Origin: Flavobacteriales bacterium UBA1112
GTDB lineage: Bacteria; Bacteroidota; Bacteroidia; Flavobacteriales_D; Sanyastnellaceae
Direction: 5' to 3'
Length of the DNA stretch: 22,373 nt
Assembly: GCA_002313415.1 (NCBI GenBank)
Contig: DCBH01000105.1
Span: 1-22,373 of the forward strand
Shown: positions 1 to 7,847 of the stretch, piece after piece
How the letters are laid out: each line of letters starts with the position of its first letter
Position numbering within the stretch: the first letter of the stretch is position 1
The notes under the pieces: model-generated
Seen by the model: the letters and a program-made list of their open reading frames with translations, nothing else
Databases searched by the model: none
Told to the model about the DNA's origin: nothing
Made by a program: the position numbers and the translations under genes

Positions 1-1446
1 AAGCGCATCTCAAAGTTTGACAGCCTCAAGGCTGATCAGCGGATTGCCTCCCTCGAAGGAGACATTGAACAGGTCAAGCATCACCTTGAACATCTCACGG
101 AGTACGCCATCGATTGGTTCAAGAAGCTCAAGACCAAATATGGAAAGGGCCGCGAGCGAAAAACGGAATTGCGCACGTTTGAGTCCATCGACCGCAGCAA
201 GGTCGCTGTGGCGAATGCCAAGCTGTATTGGAATCCGGCTGAAGGTTTTGTCGGCACGGGTCTGAAGCGTTCTGAGGGAGAATTGCTGGGGGACTGTTCT
301 GACATTGACCACATCATCGTGTTCCGACGGGATGGAATCATGCAAGTAAGTAAAGTCTCGAGCAAGGCCTTCTTTGGCAAGGATTTGCTTTACGCAGCTG
401 TTTGGAAGAAGGGGGACAAACGCACTACATACAACGTGATTTACCTCGATGGCGCCACTGGCCGAAGCATGGTCAAACGATTCAATGTCACTTCAATTAC
501 TCGCGATCGCGAATACCCCATAACCAAGGGTACACCTAAGTCGAAAATCCTTTACTTCACGGCCAATCCCAACGGTGAGGCTGAAGTAGTGACAGTATTT
601 CTTCGTGCCCAAGCTCGTTTGAAAAAGGTGAAATTTGAACTTGATTTCAGTGACATCGGAATCAAGGGGCGCGGGGCAAGTGGCAATTTGGTATCCAAAT
701 TCTCGGTCCGGAAGATTGAACTGAAAGAGGCTGGGGTCAGCACGTTGGGTGCCAGAAAGGTTTGGTACGACGAGTCTGTTCGCCGCTTGAATGCTGAAGG
801 TCGTGGTAAATTTCTCGGCGACTTCAAGCCCGATGACAGAATTCTGGTTCTTTTAAACAGTGGAGAATATCTATTTACGGGCTTTGATTTAAGCATACAC
901 TTCGACGAGCGAATGATTCACCTTGAACGTTTTGACGAGGACAAGCCAGTCTCAGCGGTGTATTACGAAGGGGCAAAAGAAGAGTGGTATGTCAAACGCT
1001 TCCTTCCAGAGTTTACCAAAAATGCCACAGGATTCATCGGAGATCACAAGCAGTCAAAACTTTGGGTGGCCTCAACTTTGCACCACCCTCATGTGCGCAT
1101 CCGTTACAATCGGCGCTTCAAGCACACACGGGACCGAGAGGACGACATCATCGACTTGAGAGGCTTCATTTCGGTAAAAGGCATCAAGGCGACTGGAAAC
1201 AAGTTGAGCGGGTTGCCCATTACAGAGGTCACCCTCGAATCGCCTGTTGAGGAGCTCGAGAGCGCCCACGAAAGAGAGTTGCAGGCCGCACGAGATGCGG
1301 ATGCGCAACGGGACAAAGATGCAAGCATGCCTCCTCACTTAGAAGGTGATTTAGGTGCGAAGGATCAGGAAAGCCAAGGCGACTCTGCGCCGCACTCGGA
1401 GGACGGCGAACCTGAGGACGCTCAAGGTCAGGCACTTTTGTTTTGA
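1..1446 (+). CDS. parC: Topoisomerase IV/gyrase-type subunit A, C-terminal part (5' end outside window)
   Basis: This is the 3' portion (481 codons) of a type IIA topoisomerase A subunit, which cuts and rejoins DNA to decatenate or relax the chromosome together with a ParE/GyrB partner. The reading frame is open from base 1. It begins at the conserved RISKFD segment that ends the breakage-reunion domain, passes through a coiled-coil stretch (about residues 10-50 of the fragment), and continues into a beta-pinwheel C-terminal domain. A canonical GyrA box (QRRGGRG) is not visible; the nearest stretch reads KGRGASG. This favours topoisomerase IV over gyrase. The last 65-70 residues form a hydrophilic, Asp/Glu-rich low-complexity tail ending in ALLF. 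mgsA follows 84 bases downstream on the same strand. The family is certain; the ParC rather than GyrA label is inferred, because the catalytic half is not in the window. Confidence 0.9.
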   Translation, partial: KRISKFDSLKADQRIASLEGDIEQVKHHLEHLTEYAIDWFKKLKTKYGKGRERKTELRTFESIDRSKVAVANAKLYWNPAEGFVGTGLKRSEGELLGDCSDIDHIIVFRRDGIMQVSKVSSKAFFGKDLLYAAVWKKGDKRTTYNVIYLDGATGRSMVKRFNVTSITRDREYPITKGTPKSKILYFTANPNGEAEVVTVFLRAQARLKKVKFELDFSDIGIKGRGASGNLVSKFSVRKIELKEAGVSTLGARKVWYDESVRRLNAEGRGKFLGDFKPDDRILVLLNSGEYLFTGFDLSIHFDERMIHLERFDEDKPVSAVYYEGAKEEWYVKRFLPEFTKNATGFIGDHKQSKLWVASTLHHPHVRIRYNRRFKHTRDREDDIIDLRGFISVKGIKATGNKLSGLPITEVTLESPVEELESAHERELQAARDADAQRDKDASMPPHLEGDLGAKDQESQGDSAPHSEDGEPEDAQGQALLF

Positions 1447-1530
1447 TTGACAATCAGACTTGGGAGTGATTTGTCATTTGGCTTGCTTCCATGACCATCA
1501 AGCATTTGTTGACTGGCTTAACTTGGTTCC

Positions 1531-1911
1531 ATGAAAATGAAACGGGTTGCACTCATCGCTCATGATGGAAAGAAGGATGACTTGGTAGACTTTGTGCAGG
1601 CTCACGCGGATTGGTTTGGCCATCGTAAGCTCATGGGAACAGGGACAACTGGAGGTCGTATCCGAAAACTCGGATTGTCTATCGAGTGCCTTGCCTCGGG
1701 GCCTCTCGGGGGAGATGCCCAAATTGCAGCTCGCATCACGGAGGGACAGTTGGATGCGGTTATTTTTTTTCGTGACCCCATGGGTAAACACCCTCACGAG
1801 CCCGACGTCAACATGCTTCTGCGCCAATGCGACGTGCACAATGTAGTTCTCGCCACAAATCGGGCATCCGCGGATTTGTTGGTACGTGCAGCGAACTTGG
1901 ACGAGGAATGA
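1531..1911 (+). CDS. mgsA: Methylglyoxal synthase
   Basis: Converts dihydroxyacetone phosphate to methylglyoxal and phosphate in the cytoplasm, the entry to the methylglyoxal bypass of glycolysis used when phosphorylated sugars accumulate. The 126-residue product carries the family signatures: AHDGKK (residues 10-15), the phosphate-binding GTGTTGGR (36-43), SGPLGGDAQ (56-64) and FFRDP (79-83) followed by HPHEPD (87-92). D62, D82, H89 and D92 line up with the E. coli residues D71, D91, H98 and D101, including the catalytic Asp. The protein is shorter than the E. coli enzyme (152 residues), lacking about 8 residues at the N-terminus and about 17 at the C-terminus, but the catalytic core is complete. 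ATG at 1531 is chosen because the conserved domain starts almost at once; a second ATG lies two codons later. The stop overlaps the prmC start (ATGA). Confidence 0.95.
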   Translation: MKMKRVALIAHDGKKDDLVDFVQAHADWFGHRKLMGTGTTGGRIRKLGLSIECLASGPLGGDAQIAARITEGQLDAVIFFRDPMGKHPHEPDVNMLLRQCDVHNVVLATNRASADLLVRAANLDEE

Positions 1912-2810
1912 AAACCAAATCTTGTCGCGGTATTGGGCCGTGGCCGAGGGAAAACTCAGATTCCGAGGTCACGAATTGGTTGGTCGCTCGCCTGTCGGAA
2001 GTGGAAGAAGATGAGCGAACTGGCATGGCGCGATGGCTCTTGGAGCACATCAGCGGTCAAGGGAGAGGTGAGCGCTTGGTTTCGGAGATGCGTTGGCATG
2101 AATCTCAATTGGACCGCCTGGCCATTTTGGCGGAAAAACTCAACTCGGGTGAGCCAATTCAGTACGTCCTAGGTGAAGTTTGGTTTGATGGATTAAAACT
2201 GCACCTGACACGAGATGTCCTGATTCCGCGACCAGAAACTGAGGAGTTGGTAGCCGCGATGTCGGATAAAGTCTCAAGTTTGGACAACCCAGGACGTGTG
2301 GCCGATTGGTGCACTGGTTCAGGCTGCATGGCCCTGGCGATGAAACGGAGGTTGCCCAGCGCGGATGTGGTCGGATATGAATTGTCTGAAGAAGCGCTCG
2401 TTGTTGCGAGAACCAACGCGTTGTCTACACGTCTGGATGTGGATTTTGTTTGTGCCGATGCACTGCAAGCTGAGCAACCCGAGGTCCCCTTCAATGTGGT
2501 GATGTCCAACCCCCCCTACATTCCATCTTCAGAACGACCGACCATGCAATCTAGAGTCACGGAACATGAACCTGCCTTGGCCCTTTTCGTTCCAGATGAA
2601 GATCCCTTGGTTTTTTTTCGTGCGCTTGTTGCCTGGTGTGAAAGGGGAGCTTTGCTTTCTCGTGGATGGATTGGTTTGGAATGTCATTGGAATAAAGCAG
2701 AGGAAGTTGGGTACATGCTCACGACAAGTGAAGGTTGGACAAACGTGGAAATCCTTTCCGATTTGCAGGGACTTCCACGTCATGTCGTGGCCCAGCGTAT
2801 GTTAACTTAA
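1908..2810 (+). CDS. prmC: Peptide chain release factor N5-glutamine methyltransferase
   Basis: Methylates the glutamine of the GGQ motif in RF1 and RF2 using S-adenosylmethionine, which improves translation termination. The 300-residue protein has an N-terminal helical domain containing EPIQYVLG (residues 82-89) and IPRPETEELV (106-115). The Rossmann-fold methyltransferase core has motif I, DWCTGSGC (133-140), and the NPPYIP active-site motif (201-206) that binds the substrate glutamine. The start at 1908 is chosen because its ATG overlaps the mgsA stop (ATGA), a common translational-coupling arrangement. An in-frame extension to 1827 would lie entirely inside mgsA and shows no family similarity. 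ligA starts 4 bases after the stop. A run of eight T encodes Phe-Phe at 2611-2618. prfC, which encodes another release factor, is also in the window but on the opposite strand and about 8 kb away. Confidence 0.95.
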   Translation: MKTKSCRGIGPWPRENSDSEVTNWLVARLSEVEEDERTGMARWLLEHISGQGRGERLVSEMRWHESQLDRLAILAEKLNSGEPIQYVLGEVWFDGLKLHLTRDVLIPRPETEELVAAMSDKVSSLDNPGRVADWCTGSGCMALAMKRRLPSADVVGYELSEEALVVARTNALSTRLDVDFVCADALQAEQPEVPFNVVMSNPPYIPSSERPTMQSRVTEHEPALALFVPDEDPLVFFRALVAWCERGALLSRGWIGLECHWNKAEEVGYMLTTSEGWTNVEILSDLQGLPRHVVAQRMLT

Positions 2811-2814
2811 CCTC

Positions 2815-4836
2815 ATGGAAGCCCGTGCAAGAATTGAGCGACTTAGGGACGAGCTGCACGCCCACAATCACCGCTACTATGTGCTGGCCGAGCCTGTGAT
2901 TTCCGATCGCGAGTTTGATTCACTTTTGCATGAGCTGTCTGTGCTTGAGCAGGCCCATCCAGAGTTCAACGATCCCACGTCACCAACCCAGCGCGTGGGA
3001 GGAGATTTGACAGACAAGTTTGAAAAGGTGGCGCATCGATCGCCGATGCTTTCCTTGTCCAACAGCTACAGCGCAGAGGAGGTTGCCCAATGGGCGGAGC
3101 GCGTTCAAGCTGGTTTGCCGGGAGAGGAGGTGGAGTTTGTCGTCGAGTTGAAATACGATGGTGTAGCCATTAGCATTTGGTATGAAAAAGGCCGACTCGT
3201 GAGAGCCTTGACTCGTGGAGATGGGACTACAGGTGAGGACGTCAGGGCCAACGTTGCGACCATCAAAACTGTTCCGCTAAAATTGAATGACGGAGCTCCT
3301 GATTCATTGGAGATACGGGGTGAGATTTTTTTTCCTTGGCCTGGGTTTGAATCCCTCAACGAATCTCGCAGAGAGGCAGGAGAACCCGAGTTCGCCAATC
3401 CCAGAAACACGGCAGCTGGAACGCTGAAGTTGCAGGACAGTGCAGTTGTTGCGACGCGCCCACTGGATTGCATGTTGTACAACATCGACGCGGAAGCCAT
3501 GACTGCCTTGGCCATCAATTCGCACAGCGACGCCGTTCAAGCAGCGGCCATGTGGGGCTTCAAAACGCCAAAAGGTCGCCGCCTCGAAGTTGTCAAAAGT
3601 GTCAAGGCCATCATGAGTGCAGTAGCGTATTGGGAAGAAGCCAAAAATCAATTGGATTATGCCATTGATGGTTTGGTCATTAAGGTCAATCGCTACGACC
3701 AACAAAGGCGATTGGGGATGACGGCCAAAAGTCCCCGATGGGCCCTTGCATACAAGTTTGAGACGGAACGTGTGAGCACAACATTGCGAGGGGTCAAGTT
3801 TCAGGTGGGAAGGACAGGGGCAATCACTCCAGTGGCTGATTTGAATCCTGTACATCTGGGGGGAACCATCGTGAGAAATGCTTCACTTCATAACGCAGAC
3901 CAAATTGCCAAGTTGAATCTCTGTGTAGGCAATGCTGTACTTGTAGAGAAAGGAGGTGAGATCATTCCCAAAATCGTTGGCGTGGACGGTGGTGATTCTT
4001 CTTCAGGAGATTTGTTTTCAAAGCCAATCTCCTTTCCGGACGTATGCCCAGAGTGTGAGGCCCCTTTGATCCGAAAAGATGGAGAGGCTCAGCATTATTG
4101 CACCAACTCATCCAAGTGTCCAGCTCAAGTTCGAGGACGCATTCATCATTTCATTTCCCGAAAAGCCATGAATGTCGATGGTCTAGGTAAGGAAACGGTC
4201 AATCAATTGGTCAACGCGGGATTGATACAGGATGTTGCGGATCTGTACACATTGACATTGGAGGATTTGCTGCCACTCGAGCGCATGGCCCAAAAATCGG
4301 CAGACAACTTGCTCAAGGGCCTAGATGCAAGCAAGTCCATTGACTTTGAGCGAGTGCTATTTGGTTTGGGTATTCGCCACGTTGGTGAAACTGTCGCTAA
4401 GAATCTTGCCAAGGCCCTCGGGCATATCGAAGCGTTTAAAACCACCACTGTGGAAGACCTTATGGCTTTGGAAGAAATTGGACCAACGGTAGCTGAAAGT
4501 GTGGCCAGTCACTTCCGAGATCCAGTTTTTCTCGACTTGGTAGGTCGACTTCAAATGTCTGGTCTTCGAATGGAGGTCACTTTGCAAAAACCAATGGGCA
4601 ATGCCCTTGAGGGAGAGGTGGTGGTTGTCAGTGGGGTCTTTGAAACGATGTCCCGAGACGAGGCGAAAGCTGCAGTCACCAACCATGGAGGTCGATTGGT
4701 AGGCAGCATTAGTTCGAAAACAACTTTGGTGCTTGCTGGAGATAAAATGGGTCCAAGCAAGCTGAAAAAAGCTGAAAATTTGGGGGTTCCTCTGATGGAC
4801 GAAGCAGCATTCCTTCGCCGCATTGGCGGTCAGTAA
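2815..4836 (+). CDS. ligA: NAD-dependent DNA ligase
   Basis: Seals nicks in duplex DNA during replication and repair, using NAD+ to adenylate its own lysine. At 673 residues it has the usual family length and all domains. The N-terminal Ia domain contains HNHRYYVLAEPVISD (residues 17-31). The adenylation domain has the KYDGVAIS motif with nucleophile K113. An OB fold follows (VGRTGAITPV at 331-340). A four-Cys zinc finger uses C411, C414, C429 and C435. A helix-hairpin-helix region spans about 450-570, with GLGIRHVGETVAKN at 517-530. The C-terminal BRCT domain spans about 598-673. ATG at 2815 lies 4 bases after the prmC stop. The last 7 bases overlap the 3' end of the convergent surface-protein gene, so no space remains for a terminator between the two. 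Function is near certain. Confidence 0.98.
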   Translation: MEARARIERLRDELHAHNHRYYVLAEPVISDREFDSLLHELSVLEQAHPEFNDPTSPTQRVGGDLTDKFEKVAHRSPMLSLSNSYSAEEVAQWAERVQAGLPGEEVEFVVELKYDGVAISIWYEKGRLVRALTRGDGTTGEDVRANVATIKTVPLKLNDGAPDSLEIRGEIFFPWPGFESLNESRREAGEPEFANPRNTAAGTLKLQDSAVVATRPLDCMLYNIDAEAMTALAINSHSDAVQAAAMWGFKTPKGRRLEVVKSVKAIMSAVAYWEEAKNQLDYAIDGLVIKVNRYDQQRRLGMTAKSPRWALAYKFETERVSTTLRGVKFQVGRTGAITPVADLNPVHLGGTIVRNASLHNADQIAKLNLCVGNAVLVEKGGEIIPKIVGVDGGDSSSGDLFSKPISFPDVCPECEAPLIRKDGEAQHYCTNSSKCPAQVRGRIHHFISRKAMNVDGLGKETVNQLVNAGLIQDVADLYTLTLEDLLPLERMAQKSADNLLKGLDASKSIDFERVLFGLGIRHVGETVAKNLAKALGHIEAFKTTTVEDLMALEEIGPTVAESVASHFRDPVFLDLVGRLQMSGLRMEVTLQKPMGNALEGEVVVVSGVFETMSRDEAKAAVTNHGGRLVGSISSKTTLVLAGDKMGPSKLKKAENLGVPLMDEAAFLRRIGGQ

Positions 4837-6806
4837 ATCACTTCGAGCGTCGTACGCAGTTCGCCTTTTTGAATCCCGCCGCACGTGGTTTCGTAAGTCA
4901 CTGCGACGATGTATGAGCCAGGGTCGACCAAATTGCCATTTGCACGGCCATCCCATTGCAGTGGCAAGCCATCGTTCTTAAAGAGAACATCGCCCCAGCG
5001 ATTGTAAACTTGGATGTAATAGGAATCCAACATCAGCAGAACGTTGACGTCTTCGCGTCCGGGGACAAAAGGTGCAAAGCGATCGTTGGTGCCGCTGAAA
5101 TCTGGGGTGATGACATTGGGGAGAACCATTTCACTCAAGTCAAGTACCTCCACATCAGAGTGCACTTGGACCGCTTCTTCAATTGTGGTGACACAGCCAT
5201 TTTCTACAAATTCCACATGGAGAGTATACGTGCCTGTTGACTCGAATACTGGATGGACATCCGTGGCGATGATTTCACCTGTTTCTTCGTCAATCCAGGA
5301 CAGCACTGGAGTGTATTCCTGAGGAAAAATGTCATTTCCGGTCATGCTGATGTGGTGCACATCACAATCTAGCACACCATCAAGGGTACCGAGAGTGACT
5401 TCAGGGAGTTCGGTATCCTCATTCATCATTACCTCATCTGAAGAGATGCATCCATTGTCTGAATTCGTTACAGTCATCACATAGATGCCCGCAGAAGTGG
5501 CATAGGCGGTCGGATTGTTTGTGGAGCTCTCAAACGATCCGTCCTCAGTGGTCCAAACAACATCAGCATTCGCATTGTCAGCGATGACTCCCGTCAATTC
5601 AATGTTGGGATTCGTACAAGTGATTGTTCCAGATTGCCCTGCATCTATGTTGAGATGAGTGGTATCAACCAATACGGTCATACTGAACGTGTCTGAACAT
5701 AGCAAACTGCTTGTCCCAGGATAGGCCACTTCAATTTCAAGTGTTCCAGGTGCATCGAGATTCAACGTGGTCCCATGTCCAACTACGGAGTTGTTGATTG
5801 TCCATGTGTAATCGACATGGTCACCGAATTCAGAGACTGCCTGACATGCAAGGATGCCGTCGTTGTAACATGTCAGGGCATCGCCGTCGCTGGTCAATGT
5901 GACGCTCACTTCTTCCATCACAATGTGAACTTCATCGGTGATGGACAAGCCACATTGGTTGGTGTACATCACAGTCAAGGTATTGCTTGTTACACCAGTA
6001 TAAATGGGAGCTTGAAGCGTGGCGTCACTGACAACGTTGCTTGGCGACCAGACGTATTCTGAAACGTTGAGTCCGCCAGCGACGAGTTGAACTGCAGCTT
6101 CTGGGCATGCGTAAATTTCGGTATCTGTTCCCGTGGCATTGCCTGTCAGGCAAACACGGCCAACATTCACGGCATTCGTGGCCTCGGCGGCAAATCCCCA
6201 CGTGACATGGCGTTGTCCGTGAAAAATGTCATCAATCAAATCAATGCTTGCCACGAGTCGCTCCTCGCAGTCGAGGTAGACTCGAATTTCAGGCCCATTT
6301 GGTTCCCAAACGATGTCTACCAAGTGGTCGTTTCCATCTTCGAGACTTTCACCACTCATCAATGCCGATACAGGACCAGCTGTAAAGGTATCAGTGCTGT
6401 CTAGGTGTACATATGATCCATGGTTGATCATGGCAATGTGGTCGGTTTCGATGTCGCCGAGTTCGGGTTGAGGACGCGTATCAAATTCGACGCCGAATGC
6501 AGTTTCCAATTCGCTGTACATGCTGACTTCAAAGTCTTCCGCATGAAGCGTCCAAACCATGCCTTCCGAACCGTGAGGAATGCTCCCAAAGTTTAAGTTG
6601 GCCTGAATGTGGAATGGCTGAGACAAATCAAGGCGCTTCTCAGCCCAGACAGAACTGGCCATGCCCGCTTGGCCAGATATCAATTCAACGCAACCGTCTT
6701 CGAGGACTGTGGCTGAACCATTTGTGCTGTAAGTCGTCAATTGTGCAGAAGCGGATACAGCAAACGCCATCGTAATGGCGAGAGATAGGGTATGAGTGGG
6801 GCGCAT
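4830..6806 (-). CDS. Secreted L-type-lectin-like protein with T9SS type B sorting domain
   Basis: A 658-residue exported, probably cell-surface protein. A signal peptide (residues 1-22, ending in ASAQ) fixes the start at 6806; the in-frame extension upstream to 6959 would bury it. Residues about 23-225 resemble the L-type (legume-like) lectin domain common in Bacteroidota surface proteins, with GSEGMVWTLHAED (79-91) and GVEFDTRPQPELGD (105-118). Residues about 226-550 look like Ig/PKD-type beta modules with regularly placed Cys pairs. Residues 561-658 match the gliding-motility-associated (type B) T9SS C-terminal domain, with LPNVITPDFSGTNDRF (562-577), VYNRWGDVLF (600-609) and WDGRANGNLVDPGSYIV (618-634). 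Such proteins cross the outer membrane through T9SS and stay on the surface or are released. The ligand is unknown and carbohydrate binding is inferred from the fold. The gene overlaps the ligA 3' end by 7 bases and diverges from the next gene with 18 bases between start codons. Confidence 0.88.
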   Translation of the reverse strand: MRPTHTLSLAITMAFAVSASAQLTTYSTNGSATVLEDGCVELISGQAGMASSVWAEKRLDLSQPFHIQANLNFGSIPHGSEGMVWTLHAEDFEVSMYSELETAFGVEFDTRPQPELGDIETDHIAMINHGSYVHLDSTDTFTAGPVSALMSGESLEDGNDHLVDIVWEPNGPEIRVYLDCEERLVASIDLIDDIFHGQRHVTWGFAAEATNAVNVGRVCLTGNATGTDTEIYACPEAAVQLVAGGLNVSEYVWSPSNVVSDATLQAPIYTGVTSNTLTVMYTNQCGLSITDEVHIVMEEVSVTLTSDGDALTCYNDGILACQAVSEFGDHVDYTWTINNSVVGHGTTLNLDAPGTLEIEVAYPGTSSLLCSDTFSMTVLVDTTHLNIDAGQSGTITCTNPNIELTGVIADNANADVVWTTEDGSFESSTNNPTAYATSAGIYVMTVTNSDNGCISSDEVMMNEDTELPEVTLGTLDGVLDCDVHHISMTGNDIFPQEYTPVLSWIDEETGEIIATDVHPVFESTGTYTLHVEFVENGCVTTIEEAVQVHSDVEVLDLSEMVLPNVITPDFSGTNDRFAPFVPGREDVNVLLMLDSYYIQVYNRWGDVLFKNDGLPLQWDGRANGNLVDPGSYIVAVTYETTCGGIQKGELRTTLEVIY

Positions 6807-6824
6807 GATTGCTACTTTTCGGAC
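6807..6824. promoter_or_regulatory. 18-base divergent start-to-start region
   Basis: Only 18 bases separate the ATG of the minus-strand lectin-like gene (6806) from the ATG of the plus-strand exported-protein gene (6825). No complete Bacteroidota promoter (TTTG, then TAnnTTTG at about -7) fits here. TACTTTTC at 6813-6820 matches the -7 element except for its last base, but it lies too close to the plus-strand ATG to serve an ordinary leader. If the two genes are transcribed from here, their promoters must lie inside each other's coding sequence, or one or both starts are misplaced. The call rests only on gene arrangement. Confidence 0.35.
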
Positions 6825-7832
6825 ATGAGGACTTACGCCATTTTTTGCTGTGGGGTTACATTTTGCCCTTTTTTTTCTCTCAACGCACAGACAGACCCCT
6901 GTGAACATCTGCAGCCCATCGAGGCTTTTGTGGCTCCATACGACCTCGAAAGGATTCATCTTGCAAGCAAGAATGATTCAATGGAAGAGTTTTTCAGTTA
7001 TCCATCGTGGCAAATGGTAGATGCTTCAGGCCAAATGCTTGCTGAAGAAACGCTAAACTATTTCGGGTTGGTAGATACGACATGGCACGTTCTCAATGTT
7101 CAGGCGCCGATTCCTTTCAATGAATCTCAGATTCCTGTCTCCCTGGTCATGACATGGAACTCGATAGAGGGACCACAAACGTGCACCTACAATTACGTCT
7201 TTGAACCTTGGATGCCATTTGACAATGAAATGTCTGGTTGCATGTCAGTGCTGTTGCAAGTCTCAGGTACAATGACACCTGGCGTGGGCTGGGAAATTGG
7301 TCTCACAGATGCAGAAACAGGAGTCGTGATTGTCAATGAAACTGTTCTGGCCAACGAACAAGGTGTCTTTTCTACGGGTGCGATTGATGCACTTTGTTTG
7401 GATTTGGAGGCGTGTTATGAATTGACGTGGGCTCCTTTGGGGCAAGCGGATGAATTTGGACAAGCGTACATTTCATTGCAGTCCTCTGATTGGGGGAGTG
7501 CATTTTGGTTCAATCACATCTTTCAACCACTGACTTCCAACGTGTCAGGACACCTCATTTTGGATGCTTACGAGCCTTCATGCGAGACCAACACCTATAC
7601 CCCGCGTGTTTCCAAAGAGCTCGTGGCTTGGGGTGCCAGAAATCCAATTTCAATTCGCGACGTTGTGCCCAAGCCATGGCGCGGCGCCAAGGTCGTTGGT
7701 GTAGATGGCCGAGTATTTGGAATCATTTCTCCGGATGGTCAATGGCCATCTGGCACGAGTGGATTGGTGGTCCTGCATCATTTTGGCCAAGGCATGGCGC
7801 GAGCTACGAGGGTTTACGTAGAGACCTTTTAA
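6825..7832 (+). CDS. Exported protein of unknown function, possible degenerate T9SS type A tail
   Basis: I do not recognise this protein. It is 335 residues long with a probable signal peptide: a short, Cys- and Phe-rich hydrophobic stretch ending in LNAQ at residues 19-22. This supports the ATG at 6825 over an in-frame ATG at 6792 that would overlap the divergent gene. The mature part is acidic and rich in Trp and aromatic residues, with several Cys, and looks mostly beta-stranded. The last 60 residues or so (GAKVVGVDGRVFGI, then WPSGTSGLVVL, then ATRVYVETF) resemble a worn type A T9SS sorting domain, in which a DxxGR-like turn, a PSGxY-like segment and a terminal basic/hydrophobic strand recur; this match is an inference. 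A run of eight T (6869-6876) lies in the signal-peptide codons. It converges on the TonB receptor gene with 15 bases between stops. Confidence 0.75.
   Translation: MRTYAIFCCGVTFCPFFSLNAQTDPCEHLQPIEAFVAPYDLERIHLASKNDSMEEFFSYPSWQMVDASGQMLAEETLNYFGLVDTTWHVLNVQAPIPFNESQIPVSLVMTWNSIEGPQTCTYNYVFEPWMPFDNEMSGCMSVLLQVSGTMTPGVGWEIGLTDAETGVVIVNETVLANEQGVFSTGAIDALCLDLEACYELTWAPLGQADEFGQAYISLQSSDWGSAFWFNHIFQPLTSNVSGHLILDAYEPSCETNTYTPRVSKELVAWGARNPISIRDVVPKPWRGAKVVGVDGRVFGIISPDGQWPSGTSGLVVLHHFGQGMARATRVYVETF
6869..6876 (+). repeat. Eight-T homopolymer in signal-peptide coding region
   Basis: Eight consecutive T encode Phe-Phe (within PFFS) about 45 bases after the start codon of the exported-protein gene. 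A six-T run at 6841-6846 lies just upstream in the same gene. Gain or loss of one base would shift the frame inside the signal peptide and stop production of the protein. Whether it varies in length cannot be told from one sequence. Confidence 0.9.
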
Positions 7833-7847
7833 CCCGCTTACATGCAT

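Noticed and set aside
1477..1526. A Bacteroidota promoter before mgsA (TTTG, then TAACTTGG)
   Set aside because: The -7-like box ends 4 bases before the start codon and the spacing to any TTTG is wrong (10 or 38 bases).
3304..3855. A 183-codon minus-strand open frame inside ligA
   Set aside because: It lies wholly opposite a conserved ligase domain and its translation has no domain, signal peptide or plausible neighbours.
4357..4956. A 199-codon minus-strand open frame across the ligA 3' end
   Set aside because: It overlaps both ligA and the in-frame, well-supported surface-protein gene; composition is arbitrary.
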